Assembly (NCBI GenBank): GCA_963727245.1
Contig: CAVSFO010000001.1
Coordinates: 248,001 to 312,000, forward strand
Length of the DNA: 64,000 nt
Reading direction: 5' to 3'
Source of the DNA: JBKQVT01 sp963727245
GTDB lineage: Bacteria; Planctomycetota; Planctomycetia; Pirellulales; Thermoguttaceae
The position numbers and the translations under genes were made by a program. The notes under the pieces were generated by a model. It ran no database searches, was not told the origin of the DNA, and was given only the letters and a program-made list of their open reading frames with translations. Below, piece after piece: positions 37,772 to 46,976 of the stretch; within the stretch, counting starts at the first letter, position 1, and every line of letters begins with the position of its first letter.

Positions 37772-37852
37772 GTAGGGTGGGTCGAGCACAGCGAGCCCCA
37801 CCATCATTTCTCGCGGTTTCTGGTGGGGCTCGCTGCGCTCGACCCACCCTAC
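37772..37852. repeat. REP palindrome, GTAGGGTGGGTCGAGC family (copy 1)
   Basis: The arms GTAGGGTGGGTCGAGCACAG and its complement, ending CCCACCCTAC, surround a loop of about 20 bases. A weak direct repeat TAACGCCGCG flanks it (37745 and 37875); the right copy contains the stop of the aminotransferase gene. Further copies lie at 46840-46920 and 53972-54111. Confidence 0.8.
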
Positions 37853-37872
37853 ATTTGTCTTCGTAACAACTA

Positions 37873-39238
37873 TTAACGCCGCGAGGGCCGCGCAATCTGG
37901 TCCAACGCCTGCCGCAGGCTGCTCTCGATCAGGTCGCACATCAGGTCGATGTCGGCCGGCTGGGCAATCAAGGCGGGGCAGACGGCGAACCAGTCGGGAT
38001 CGACGCGCAGAATCAGCCCGTTTTCCAGGGCCGTCCGCTTCAGCGCCACGCCCAGCTTGCGATCCGCCGGGAAGGGCCGCCGGCCGGCCGGGTCCTCCGC
38101 CAGCTCGACCCCCCAGAGCACGCCCCGGCCGCGGACCTCGCGGATCACCCCGTATCGCTCCAGTTGCCGCAGCCGCGCGGAGAGCTGCTCGCCCAGCCGC
38201 CGGGCATGGCCGCACAGGTCACGCTCCACGATCTCGTCGATCACCGCCATGCCGACGGCCGCCGCCAACGGATTGCCCGCAAACGTGTTCCCATGGGCGA
38301 ACTGGACCTCGGCGGCCCCGGGGCCCAGGAAGGCCGCACCCATGTCCTCCCGCGCGATCATCGATCCCAGGGGAATCGCCCCGCTGGAAAGCCCCTTGCC
38401 CGAGCAGATGATGTCCGGACAGGCATTGAACGCCTGGGCGGCGAACATCGCCCCCGTGCGGCCGAAGCCCGTGATGACCTCGTCGTAGATCAATATCACG
38501 TTGTGACGGCGGCAGGCGGCGGCGACCATCTGCAAAAACTCGTCAGTCGGCGTGGCCAGGCCGGCCGTGTTCGAGAATGGGCTCGACGATCACGGCGGCC
38601 ACGGTCTCCGGGTCCTCGGCGACGATGCAATCCTCCAGCGCGGCGGCGGCGAAGCGGTTGGCCTCGTCCCAGGAGGCGAAGCGGTCGCGGTAATGCAGCG
38701 GCAGAAAGCACTTGACGAAGCCGGCCATCTGCGGCTCGAACTTCGACTTCCGCTTGCCCGTGCCGCTGGCCCCCATGGCGCCGAACGTGCTGCCGTGATA
38801 GCCGCCGTAGAAGCTGACGACCTTGTACTTGCCGGGCTGGCCGGTCTGCTTGAAATACTGGCGGACGAACTTCAAGGCGGATTCGACCGATTCCGACCCG
38901 CCGCTATAGGGCTTGACGAATCGGAGCGTTCCGGGGGCGACCGAGCCGAGCTTCTCGACGAAATCCAAGGCCACGTCGCTGATGCCGTGCAGCGGCGGCG
39001 CGAAGGTCATCCGTTCCATTTGCCGCTGCATGGCGGCCATCACGCGGGGATGGCGGTGCCCGAGCACGGCCACGAAAATGCCGCCGATGCCGTCGAAGTA
39101 GCGCTTGCCCTCGATGTCCCAATAATAGAGCCCCTCGGCCCGCTCGAACACCAGCGGATGGCGGAGGAATTCCTCCGTCTGCTGGTAATCGAGGAAGGTC
39201 CGTTTCAAGAGTTCCCGGCAGCGCGGCGATAACGTCAT
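37873..39238 (-). CDS. Class III pyridoxal-phosphate aminotransferase (first), frameshifted
   Basis: About 454 residues after joining a one-base shift near 38560 (CTCGAACACG; dropping one A restores the frame). The PLP lysine lies in CSGKGLSSG and the ring-binding Asp in LIYDEVITGFGRTG; YGGYHGSTFGAMGASG marks the large domain. Fold-type I omega-aminotransferases transfer amino groups from terminal or side-chain amines. The start ATG at 39238 overlaps the stop of the upstream ceramidase-like gene (ATGA), so the genes are translationally coupled. A role in converting an amino sugar or amino alcohol is plausible given the neighbours. Confidence 0.85.
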
Positions 39239-40618
39239 GGCAAGGCCTCGATCAATTGGGTGCACGTTTCGATGAGCTTTTCCAGGCAGCCGGCCTGAAA
39301 CAGCGCGGTTTCGACTTGGTAAGACGGCCGGGCGTAGTCGGCCGCCGGGGGCAAGTAGTTGTAATGGCCGTTGACGATGTTCACCACCGCCACGGCGCGC
39401 GTGGGGAAACGCCGCCGCAAGTCCACCTGCATGGCGCTATGGGCTTCGGCCGGCACGCCGATTACCAGGGCGTCGCCCAGCCGCCAGATCCAAAGCGGCA
39501 GGCGGAACGTGGGCCCGTCGCCCAGGCCCCGCCGCAGGTAATAGCGCCGCCGCAGGCGTTCGGCGGCGGCGCGATCCTGGCAGTGTTGCAATTCGGCTGC
39601 GATTGCCTCCGCCGGCGGCAAGTCCTTCAGCGGCAACTCGACGCTTCCTTCCACCGCCTGGAGATCGCGGCACGGCCGTATCGCCGTCTCCTCCCAGATG
39701 GCCAGCGTGGCCCCCGAGTCGACCGCCCCGGCGAAGCGGAGTCCCTTGCCCGGCGGCAGCATCCCCTCCAGCGCCGACAGCGCAGCATAACCGAGCTGGC
39801 GGCCGTTGGCGTCGGCCACGGCGGTGCGATCGTCGTATCCCCGCCGCGGCCCCAGCTCGCCGGCCGCCCCCAGCAGGAACAGGCACGGCCCGGCGCCGGT
39901 GGCCTGCTCGACCGTTTCGCGCATCGCGCCCGACATAGTCGGGCGAAATCCGCCGATTGCCTCCGCCCAGGCTCGTCGGATGACAGGCATAATTGACCAA
40001 CGTGGCCACCGGGGCGCCGTCGTCGCCGGTGATGCGGCCGACCAGCAGGGTGTCGTCGGCCGGCCGCTCGGGATTGTAGCCGCAGAGGATCCGCCCGCCG
40101 CCGGGCTCGACCAGGTCGCGGTTGCGGGCCAGGTCGCAGCGGCCGGTCGTCCAGGTGAGCGTGGCCGGGCACGCCCGCGCCAACGCCTCTGCCACGGCGG
40201 CGGCCACCGCCGCGCGGACGGCATCGAGGTAGGGGCGAATCAGCGCCCCGCCCGGCTGGTCGCCGTATTGCAGCGAGACGGAGGGGCCGGAATGGGTGTG
40301 TACGAGGTGAACCATCAGCCGCGCCCGCTCCAGCTTCAGCGTCTCCAGCAGATGACCGCGCAGGAACCATTCGTCGTCGGCCGAGATCCACCAGCCCAAA
40401 TCCAGGCCGGCCAAGACCAGCGGCGGGCCGCCGTCGGCGTGCTGGAAACTGATCGCGGTCGCCAGCAGCGGTCGATGGACCGCCTCGGCCACGTCGTGGA
40501 CGGCGCAACCCCACATTCGCGAGTAGATGCCCAGCGGCGGCGTCATGTCGCGCCGGCCGGCGCCGATCCGCCCGCGGAACGAAGGCTCTCGCACGTCGAG
40601 AGACGATTCACTTCTCAT
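39235..40618 (-). CDS. Neutral/alkaline ceramidase-like hydrolase, frameshifted
   Basis: About 460 residues after joining a shift near 39928 (GTCGGGCGCG has one extra G). The N-terminal region resembles the neutral/alkaline non-lysosomal ceramidase family: RDMTPPLGIYSRMWG, then HTHSGP with the zinc-binding histidines, and NYACHPTSLG. The best-known members cleave the amide of ceramide, but planctomycete homologues are numerous and of unknown substrate. The gene starts 11 bases inside the preceding SDR gene and overlaps the following aminotransferase by four bases. The coupling suggests it releases an amine for the transaminase. Confidence 0.8.
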
Positions 40619-41405
40619 CGCGCGCTCGCGTAGTTGCCGTCACCAAGGAAAGCCCGCCGTCGCACAACAGGGCGCTGCCGACCATGTTGCGGCTTCGCGG
40701 ATCACACAGATTCGCGACATGGAAGGCGACTTCTTCCGACGACATGAGTTCGCCGATGGGCACCTTCCTCTCGACGCGCTTGCGGAGGCTGGGGTCTTCG
40801 GCCCAGTTCTCCCGGCTCACGCCGGCGTCGACCCAGCCCGGGGCGATCTCGTTCACCAGGATGTTGTGGGGAGCATACTCGGCGGCCATGCACAGCATGA
40901 GCATGCGCAGCCCGGCCTTGGCCACGCAATAGGCCGGCACGTGGGAGTGCGGCGAATGGGCAGCCCAGGAACCCATGAAGACGACTCGCCCCGGACGCCC
41001 TTGGGCCAGCAGCCGCCGCGCGCCGGACTGGGCCACGTGAAAGGCCCCCATGAGATTGATGTCCAGCAGATGCCGCAGGGCCTCGCTGGTCAGGTCCTTC
41101 ACCGGCATGATCTGCGTAATGGCGGCATTGGGGATGATAAGCGTCGGCAGGCCGATGTCGCTCTCGACCTGGCCGACCCAACGATCCACCGCCTCGGCGT
41201 CGGCCACGTCGACCAGGTCGAACCGGCTGCGACGGCCGAGCTTCCGCAGGGCTGCCAGGAGCGGTTCCGCGCGGCCCTTGTCGCTGCGGCCGCACAGCGC
41301 CACGTCGGCCCCGCGCGCGGCCAGTTCGAGGGCACAGGCCCGCGCGATGTCGCCCAGCCCGCCGCTGATGATCGCCACTTGACCGGCCAGCGTTAATTCC
41401 GCCAT
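40608..41405 (-). CDS. Short-chain dehydrogenase/reductase (second)
   Basis: A 265-residue SDR. The cofactor motif is slightly altered (AIISGGLGDIARACA, not TGxxxGIG), and the active site is intact: Ser in VVFMGSWAAHS and Tyr-Lys in YCVAKAG. AAGGAG lies seven bases before the ATG. It is the first gene of the minus-strand run that extends through the ceramidase-like protein, aminotransferase, symporter and lactonase to the other SDR, and it is divergent from the GntR regulator. Confidence 0.9.
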   Translation of the reverse strand: MAELTLAGQVAIISGGLGDIARACALELAARGADVALCGRSDKGRAEPLLAALRKLGRRSRFDLVDVADAEAVDRWVGQVESDIGLPTLIIPNAAITQIMPVKDLTSEALRHLLDINLMGAFHVAQSGARRLLAQGRPGRVVFMGSWAAHSPHSHVPAYCVAKAGLRMLMLCMAAEYAPHNILVNEIAPGWVDAGVSRENWAEDPSLRKRVERKVPIGELMSSEEVAFHVANLCDPRSRNMVGSALLCDGGLSLVTATTRARDEK

Positions 41406-41445
41406 GACTTGCTCCTTATTTTCGGGTTGTCACAGATAGTTGTCA

Positions 41446-41474
41446 TTCTCACTTATACACAGCGCGTCTGTCAA
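41446..41474 (-). promoter_or_regulatory. Candidate sigma-70 promoter of the minus-strand catabolic genes
   Basis: On the minus strand a consensus TTGACA (41469-41474) is followed at 17-18 bases by TGAGAAT. The region is AT-rich. Three TGTCA elements at 41428, 41441 and 41469 recur in one orientation and could be part of an operator for the divergent regulator. The -10 is weak. Confidence 0.45.
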
Positions 41475-41618
41475 GCCATCTCAAATCACAAGCTGTAAGT
41501 CGATTACGTACAATATATTAGAGCGATTCATCAGCGTCCGCACGTCCGTTCGTATTGCCATCGACATGAAAAACAAGTATGCTTGAGTGTCCGTCCCCAC
41601 TCCGCAATCGCCGACGCC

Positions 41619-42514
41619 ATGACTACCTGGGCTGATTACATCCGCGACGACATCAAGGCCCATATCGACGCCGGCCGGCCGCTGCCGGCGGCGCTGACGC
41701 TGCACGGGCTGTCGGAACACTACGCGGTCAGCATGACGCCGATTCGCCGGGCGGTCCGCGAGTTGATTGCCGACGGCTATCTCTACCGCCGCGAGAACGG
41801 CCGGCTGATCATCAGCGCGCGGCGCTTTGGCCGGCCGTTGAAGAAGCAGTCGCCGGCGCCGGGACCGCCCCGCGACTACGCCGCCGAGATTCGCCGCGCC
41901 CTGGCGGAGGCCAGCCTGGCCGGCAAGGCCGTCTTCGTCCGCGAAGAGGAGACGGCCGAGCGCTTCGGCGTGGGCACGACGGCCATTCGCCAGGTCTTCC
42001 ACGAATTGGCGGGGGCGGGACTGCTGGAGCACATTCCCCGGCGCGGCTGGCGCTGCGCCCTTTCCGCCGCAAGGAACTGGACGAATACGTCCGCGTCCGG
42101 GAACTCTTGGAGTTGGCGGCCTTGGACGCCGCCTGGCCGCACCTGGAGGACGATCGGCTGCGGTCGATCTACGAGGGCAACGCGCTGCCCGGCAGCGAGC
42201 AGGAGGAGCCCCGGCTCGACCACTCGCTGCACGGCTACCTGATCGAGAAGGCGGACAATTTCTACATCCGCGATTTCTTTTCCCGGCACAGCCGGTACTA
42301 CGAGATCCTTTTTACCTGGGAGAGCCTGGACCGCGAGGCGGCGATTGCGGCGGTGCATCAACACCGGAAGATTCTCGAGGCCCTATTGGCGCGCGACCGC
42401 GACGCCGCCCGCGCCGCGCTGATGGCGCACATCCGTTACAGCCATCCCCGGCTCCAGGAGCAGCTCAGCGACGCGCAGGCCGCCCCGCCCCTGTATCCGT
42501 CACACGCCGTGTGA
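41619..42514 (+). CDS. GntR-family regulator with two winged-helix domains, frameshifted
   Basis: About 299 residues after joining a one-base deletion near 42053. Unusually, two GntR winged-helix regions are present: residues about 8-60 (LSEHYAVSMTPIRRAVRELI) and about 88-145 (ETAERFGVGTTAIRQVFHELA). An FCD-type all-helical effector domain follows (RKELDEYVRVRELLELAAL, with HSLHGYLIEKADNFYIRDFF). It is divergent from the catabolic operon and is the obvious candidate regulator. Its last seven residues, LYPSHAV, and its stop come from the palindromic repeat at 42493. Confidence 0.8.
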
Positions 42515-42605
42515 CGACCCGCAGTATCCGTCACACGCCGTGTGAGGCCGTCAGTATCCGTCACACGCCGTGTGACGATCTCACCGCACAGGGCCTGTGC
42601 GGCGT
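42493..42605. repeat. Three tandem TCACACGCCGTGTGA palindromes plus a related hairpin
   Basis: GTATCCGTCACACGCCGTGT recurs at 42493, 42524 and 42554, with spacing of 31 and 30 bases. A related CACCGCACAGG / CCTGTGCGG hairpin follows. The same composite unit reappears once at 43997-44050, on the other side of the barrel-protein gene. The spacing between units is far too short for CRISPR spacers. Confidence 0.85.
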
Positions 42606-42702
42606 ACTGCCGGCTCGCCTCTCGACTCGGCTTCCGGCTTCCCGTCGCGCTGAGCACTCGAAACTGAAAACTCCAAGCTCCCAGTTGAGCGTAGCACCGG
42701 CG

Positions 42703-43848
42703 CTACCCCAGGATTCGCTTCCAGCGGGCCTGGTTCCAGGCCAGCTTCTCCGCCGTCGTCATCTTGGAGAAGTCCGGCTCCCGTTGATCGGCGGCCGGTT
42801 TGGCCGTCGCGGCGGCGGGACGGGAACTGCCATAGCCGCTGCCGCGCGACATCGGCCGCAAGTCTTCCTCCAGACTGCGATAGGGTCGAATCCGCAGCCG
42901 CTGCAACGCGGCGTGGTAGGATCGCACGGCCTCGGCCGGCTCCAGCCGTCCGTCGGCCAGGCCGCGGAGGTGCTCGATGAAGGTCAATTGATGCTCGGCA
43001 TGGTTGATCATCCGCCCGTAGAGGGCCACGCGGGCGCCGTACTTCCGGGCTTCCCAAAGCTGCTGGAAGGCGTCGAAAGTGGTGCCGGAGCTGCCGCCGA
43101 GGATGCCGACGATCAGCCGGGAATCGTAGCCGGCCAGTTGTTCCATGGCGGCGGGGCCATGGTAGACGACCTTGAGGAACAGCGGCCGCGCCTTGCCCGC
43201 CACCCCCGCCAAGGCCCGCACGATCATGTCGTTGGTGAACCGCGCCAGGTCGGGGATGGGGGTTTGCGGGGCGTTGGGATCGAAGACTTCGAGGAAGTGG
43301 CGGAAGTCCTTGGCCGCCGCCTCGTCGCGGAACGCCCGGTACGCCTCCAGCGTGCGATGGTCCAACGCGGTGTCGTTGTTGAAGGTGACCGAGTAGAGCC
43401 CCAGATCGGCGCCGACGCTCCGTTGGCCGGGCTCGCAGCGGGGCTTGCCGCACATAGCCTGGTCGATCGAGGCCGAGCGAAACGGGGTCGAGGGCTGTTG
43501 CAGATAGGCGGCGCCTTGGGCCGCCCAGACGTCGGTGGCATCGTTGGCCCGCACGGCCGGCGTCACCGCACTGGCGTCGAACAGTCGCTCGTGGATCGTC
43601 AGCACCTCGTTGGTGCTGCCGCTCATGAGCATGATGTCGACGAGTCCCTGCCGGACGTTCTGGCGGATCAACTCGCGGTACTCGTCGAGGGAGCGGAAGC
43701 GGCCTTCCTGGGCATGGTGCTCGGGACTGCGGCCCGGGGCGGCGATGCCGTAGGCCATGTCGGCGTCTTTGGCGTCGGCGAGGATGAAGTCGGCGCAGCC
43801 GCGGTCGGCGAGAATCCGGGCGAGCTTCTGATCCAACGATTTCTGCAT
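42703..43848 (-). CDS. Putative TIM-barrel aldolase-like protein
   Basis: About 381 residues. I do not recognise a named family with certainty. The predicted fold is an alternating beta/alpha barrel: FILADAKDADMAYG, DIMLMSGSTNEVLTIH, GLYSVTFNN, ARPLFLKVVYHGPAAM, LIVGILGGSSGTTFDAF. A lysine at the end of a predicted strand (FLKVVYHG) could be a Schiff-base residue as in class I aldolases. I start at MQKSLDQKLARILADRG, since the upstream reading frame is REP sequence. It lies between the GntR regulator and a Gfo/Idh gene and is bracketed by TCACACGCCGTGTGA repeats on both sides. Its function in the cluster is unknown. Confidence 0.65.
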   Translation of the reverse strand: MQKSLDQKLARILADRGCADFILADAKDADMAYGIAAPGRSPEHHAQEGRFRSLDEYRELIRQNVRQGLVDIMLMSGSTNEVLTIHERLFDASAVTPAVRANDATDVWAAQGAAYLQQPSTPFRSASIDQAMCGKPRCEPGQRSVGADLGLYSVTFNNDTALDHRTLEAYRAFRDEAAAKDFRHFLEVFDPNAPQTPIPDLARFTNDMIVRALAGVAGKARPLFLKVVYHGPAAMEQLAGYDSRLIVGILGGSSGTTFDAFQQLWEARKYGARVALYGRMINHAEHQLTFIEHLRGLADGRLEPAEAVRSYHAALQRLRIRPYRSLEEDLRPMSRGSGYGSSRPAAATAKPAADQREPDFSKMTTAEKLAWNQARWKRILG

Positions 43849-43869
43849 GGTTTGCCCCGCCGCATTCAA

Positions 43870-43950
43870 GCGGGAAAAGGGGACTGGCACCTTTTGCCGG
43901 AACGGCCCTTCGGGTGCTTCGCACAAAAGGTGCCAGTCCCCTTTTCCCGC
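43870..43950. repeat. REP palindrome, AAAAGGGGACTGGCACC family
   Basis: An inverted repeat with arms GCGGGAAAAGGGGACTGGCA and its complement, ending CAGTCCCCTTTTCCCGC, and a loop of about 30 bases. A similar sequence pair, GCATTCAAGC / GCACTCAAGC, lies immediately outside it on each side. It is upstream of the barrel gene on the minus strand. Confidence 0.8.
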
Positions 43951-43996
43951 ACTCAAGCATAGCACGCGAGAATGTCAAAGTGTAGGCGGCACGACC

Positions 43997-44050
43997 CGTA
44001 TTCGTCACACGCCGTGTGACGACTTCACCGCACACGGCGTGTGCGGGATA
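43997..44050. repeat. TCACACGCCGTGTGA composite palindrome, single copy
   Basis: CGTATTCGTCACACGCCGTG continues into TGTGACGACTTCACCGCACACGG-type hairpin sequence, matching the composite at 42493-42605. It ends seven bases before the stop of the Gfo/Idh gene. Confidence 0.8.
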
Positions 44051-44057
44051 CTTCTGC

Positions 44058-45202
44058 TTACACGGCCACCACGGTCCCCTTCTCGTGGGACTCCAAGGCG
44101 GCGGTAAAGATTCGATGGCTCAGGGCGGTCTCCGCGGGCGTCACGCACCCGGCGAAGCGGCTGGGCCCACGGCCGTGCTCCAGCTCGTAGAGGAAGGCGG
44201 CCCACATCTGCAAAATCGCGTCCGAGAAGCCGAACTCGAAGATCGCCGCCCGTAATGCTCTTGAAGGCCGTCTGCTGTCCCATGTCGAGGCGGCCCCAGA
44301 CTTGTTCGCCGCCGCAGTAGCGGAGCACTTCCAGCCGCTTCGGGTCCTTCGTCGAGAAGCGTGCCGAGGCTTGCGTGCCGAGCACTTCGAGCCGCCAGGT
44401 GTTCGTCTCGCCGGGGGCGATCCGCTGCGTCTTGATGGTCAGGGGAAACGGCTCGCCCGTGCCGGGGTCGGTCGCGTCGCACAGCAGCGTGGCGTTGTCC
44501 CAGGTATCGCAGGGGCTTGTCCCGCCGCGGCCGTCGGGGCGTTGGGGGACGATGTTCGAGAGCACGGCCCGCACGCTGCGGGGAATCCAGCCGGCGCGCA
44601 GCGGCACGTGGCAGACGTGCAAGCCCAGGTCGCCCATGCAACCGTACCGGCCGCAGAACTGGACCTGGCGTTTCCAGTTGATCGGTTTCTGCGGATCGAG
44701 GTCGCTGCCGTGCAGGAATCCGGCGTTGACCTCGATGATCCGCCCAAAGGCCCCGGCTTCGATCATGCCGCCGATGCGTTGCACGGCCGGAAAGAAGGGG
44801 AACTCGGACGCGCAGCGCACGAAGACCTCCGGATGTTCGGCGCAACAGGCCAGGATGGCGTCGTTGGCGGGCCGGTCGATGCCGAAGGGCTTTTCGCCCA
44901 TCAGGTGTTTGCCGGCCCTGACGGCCGTGCAGTAGATCTCGCGGTGCAAGTGGTGGGGCACGGCACAATAGACGGCCTCGACCGCGGGGTTGGCCAGCAG
45001 GGCCCGGTAGTCTTGCGTGGCTTGCCGGATCGGTGGGGAAATTTCCGGTATACCAGGAGAGCAGGTCCGCGTTGGCGTCGCAGACGGCGACGATCTCCGG
45101 GGCCGAGTCCATGTCGGCCAGGTGTGCCCAACGGGCCGCCGCACTGGCGAACTCGCGGCCCATCAGGCCGCAGCCGATGATGCCGAAGCGCACGCGTTTC
45201 AT
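44058..45202 (-). CDS. Gfo/Idh/MocA family oxidoreductase (third), frame broken twice
   Basis: About 381 residues after joining shifts near 45031 and 44250. The nucleotide-binding start is RVRFGIIGCGLMGREFASAA, the EKP motif is intact (HLMGEKPFGIDRPA), and the C-terminal domain carries RYGCMGDLGLHVCHVPLRAG. At 44250 the sequence GGGCGGCG has one G too many, after which the frame continues as AAIFEFGFSDAILQM to the TAA at 44058. The gene is the third of its family in the window but is not especially close to the DoxX pair. It is probably a sugar or inositol dehydrogenase of the catabolic region. Confidence 0.83.
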
Positions 45203-45293
45203 GTCCCTTATTGACTCCTGCACAGAACGCGGACCAGGGCGACCAACGGGAGCCCGGCTTTTCCAGCCTCCCGCTCGTCGGCCGCTTCCATTC

Positions 45294-46687
45294 TCAATGC
45301 AGACATGAAGAATACCCCAATTCCTTCTCCGTCTCGCCGATCGCTTCGTCGATCAGGTCCAGGCCCTTGAGCAAGGTATCGTCATCCATCACGATCGGCG
45401 GGCTCATGCGGAGGATGTGTCCGGCCGGGATCCAGGCCAGCCCCTTGCGGAAGGCCTTCTGGTAGACCAGCGTGCCGGCCTGGTCGAAAGGCTCCTTGCT
45501 GCTGCGGTCCTTGACCAGCTCGATCCCCATGAGGCAGCCCTTGGCGCGGACGTCGCCGACGATGGGGTGCTCGGCCTTCATCCGCTCCATGCGCCGCTGG
45601 GCGATCTGGCCGAGGTGCAAGGCGTGCTCCAGCAGGTTCTCCTCCTCGATGACCTCGGTGGAAGCCAGCGCCGCCGCGCAGGCCATGGGATTGCCGCCGT
45701 AACTGCTGGAAGCGGAGATCTTCTCGAAGCTCTCCTTGTAGGGCTCCCGCACCGCCACGGCCGTGACCGGAAAGCCGTTGCCGAAGCCCTTGCCGATGGC
45801 GACGATGTCGGGCGAGGACGTTCCAGTGTTCCATGCACAGCCATTTTCCCGTGCGTCCCCAACTGGTGAGCACTTCGTCGGCCATGAGCAGCAGCCGCTT
45901 GCGGTCGCAGTATTCCCGCAGCTTGGGGAAGAAATCGTCCGGCGGCATGACGGAGCCTGCCCAGCCCTGGATCGGTTCCAGCACGAAGCCGGCCACGTCG
46001 CCGACGGTGGCCTTCGCGATGTACTCATCGTAGAAGGCGATATAGCTGATCGGTGTCGATCGTGCCGTCGGGCTTCGTCCACAGGGGCCGGTAGGGGTCG
46101 GGACGGGGGACCATGTGGGCGCCGGGCATTCGCACCCGGCCATAGACGGGCGAGCGGATTTGGGCCAGCGAGACGGCGCCGTAGGTCTTGCCGTGGAAAT
46201 CGTTGAAGCAACTGATCATCTCGTTGCGTCCCGTGGCCGCCCGCAATACCCGCATCCCCGCTTCCACCGCCGCCGTGCCGGCGTCGTAGAACTGGAAGCC
46301 GCTGAAATCGCCGGGCAGCACCTGCGGCAGCTTCTCGACCAGCAGCGTCTTGATGGGCGTGGTGAAGTCGTGGGCGTTCATCAATTGCCCCGCATAGCGG
46401 GCGACCGCCTCGCTGACCTTGGGATGGCAGTGCCCCAGCGTCGTCACGTAGATGCCCGAAGAAAAATCGATGTAGCGGTTTCCATCCACGTCCACCAGCA
46501 CGCAGCCCGCGCCGGACTCGAACGCCACCGGGAAGAGCTTCACCTGGGTGCTCAGGCCCTTGAAGTAGCGGGCGCAGCGGCGGTGATAGTCGCCCGACCG
46601 CGGTCCCGGCGGCGGGACCAGGATTTGCGGGCAGTTTTCCAGGTCCACCTTGCCCCATTGCAAGCTGGAGAATGTTGACGTTGCCAT
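45294..46687 (-). CDS. Class III pyridoxal-phosphate aminotransferase (second), frame broken twice
   Basis: About 465 residues after joining shifts near 46050 and 45820. The PLP lysine lies in DIVAIGKGFGNGFPV, the Asp in LLMADEVLTSWGRTGK, and FYDAGTAAVEAGMRVLRAATGR marks the fold. It differs clearly from the aminotransferase at 37873-39238, so two distinct class III transaminases serve this region. The start at 46687 (MATSTFSSLQ) is preferred over an upstream TTG at 46717. The direct repeat TGTTCAC / TGTTCAT lies immediately upstream. It is divergent from the aldolase gene and sits behind a Gfo/Idh gene on the same strand. Confidence 0.83.
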
Positions 46688-46720
46688 CGGCGGACAGGTC
46701 TCAAGGGGGGTAGTCAATGA

Positions 46721-46737
46721 TGTTCACTTGTGTTCAT
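46721..46737. promoter_or_regulatory. Candidate operator: direct repeat TGTTCAC-TTG-TGTTCAT
   Basis: Two TGTTCA half-sites in direct orientation, ten bases apart, lie in an AT-rich patch in the gap between the divergent aminotransferase and aldolase genes. DeoR-type regulators, such as the one encoded at 53189, often use direct repeats. I found no second perfect copy. Confidence 0.35.
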
Positions 46738-46839
46738 AATAAACAGTTCCCCGCAGGCCGTCAAGCTGCGGGGGCGGCTGCAAGCGCCGGCCCGATGTGC
46801 TATATTGGGTTCTGTTGCGGAAGGGGATTTCGACGGCGG

Positions 46840-46920
46840 GTAGGGTGGGTCGAGCGCAGCGAGCCCCACCAATGAACATGCCGGCAAATGGTGGGGCTCG
46901 CTGCGCTCGACCCACCCTAC
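46840..46920. repeat. REP palindrome, GTAGGGTGGGTCGAGC family (copy 2)
   Basis: The 32-base arms GTAGGGTGGGTCGAGCGCAG... and their perfect complement flank a loop of about 17 bases. A further imperfect inverted pair TTCTGTTGCGGAAG / CTTCGGCAACAGAA encloses it. It lies between the aminotransferase and aldolase genes, about 57 bases before the aldolase ATG. Confidence 0.85.
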
Positions 46921-46976
46921 AGGTTCTTCGGCAACAGAAACCGTAGTACACGCTCCCCCGACGAGGAGTTCATGTT

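Noticed and set aside
42493..42605. Possible CRISPR array
   Set aside because: The repeated palindromes are separated by only about 6-7 bases, with no variable spacers and no cas genes.
43885..43900. Possible sigma-54 promoter (TGGCACCTTTTGCC)
   Set aside because: The spacing between the GG and GC elements is too short and the sequence is the arm of a REP palindrome.
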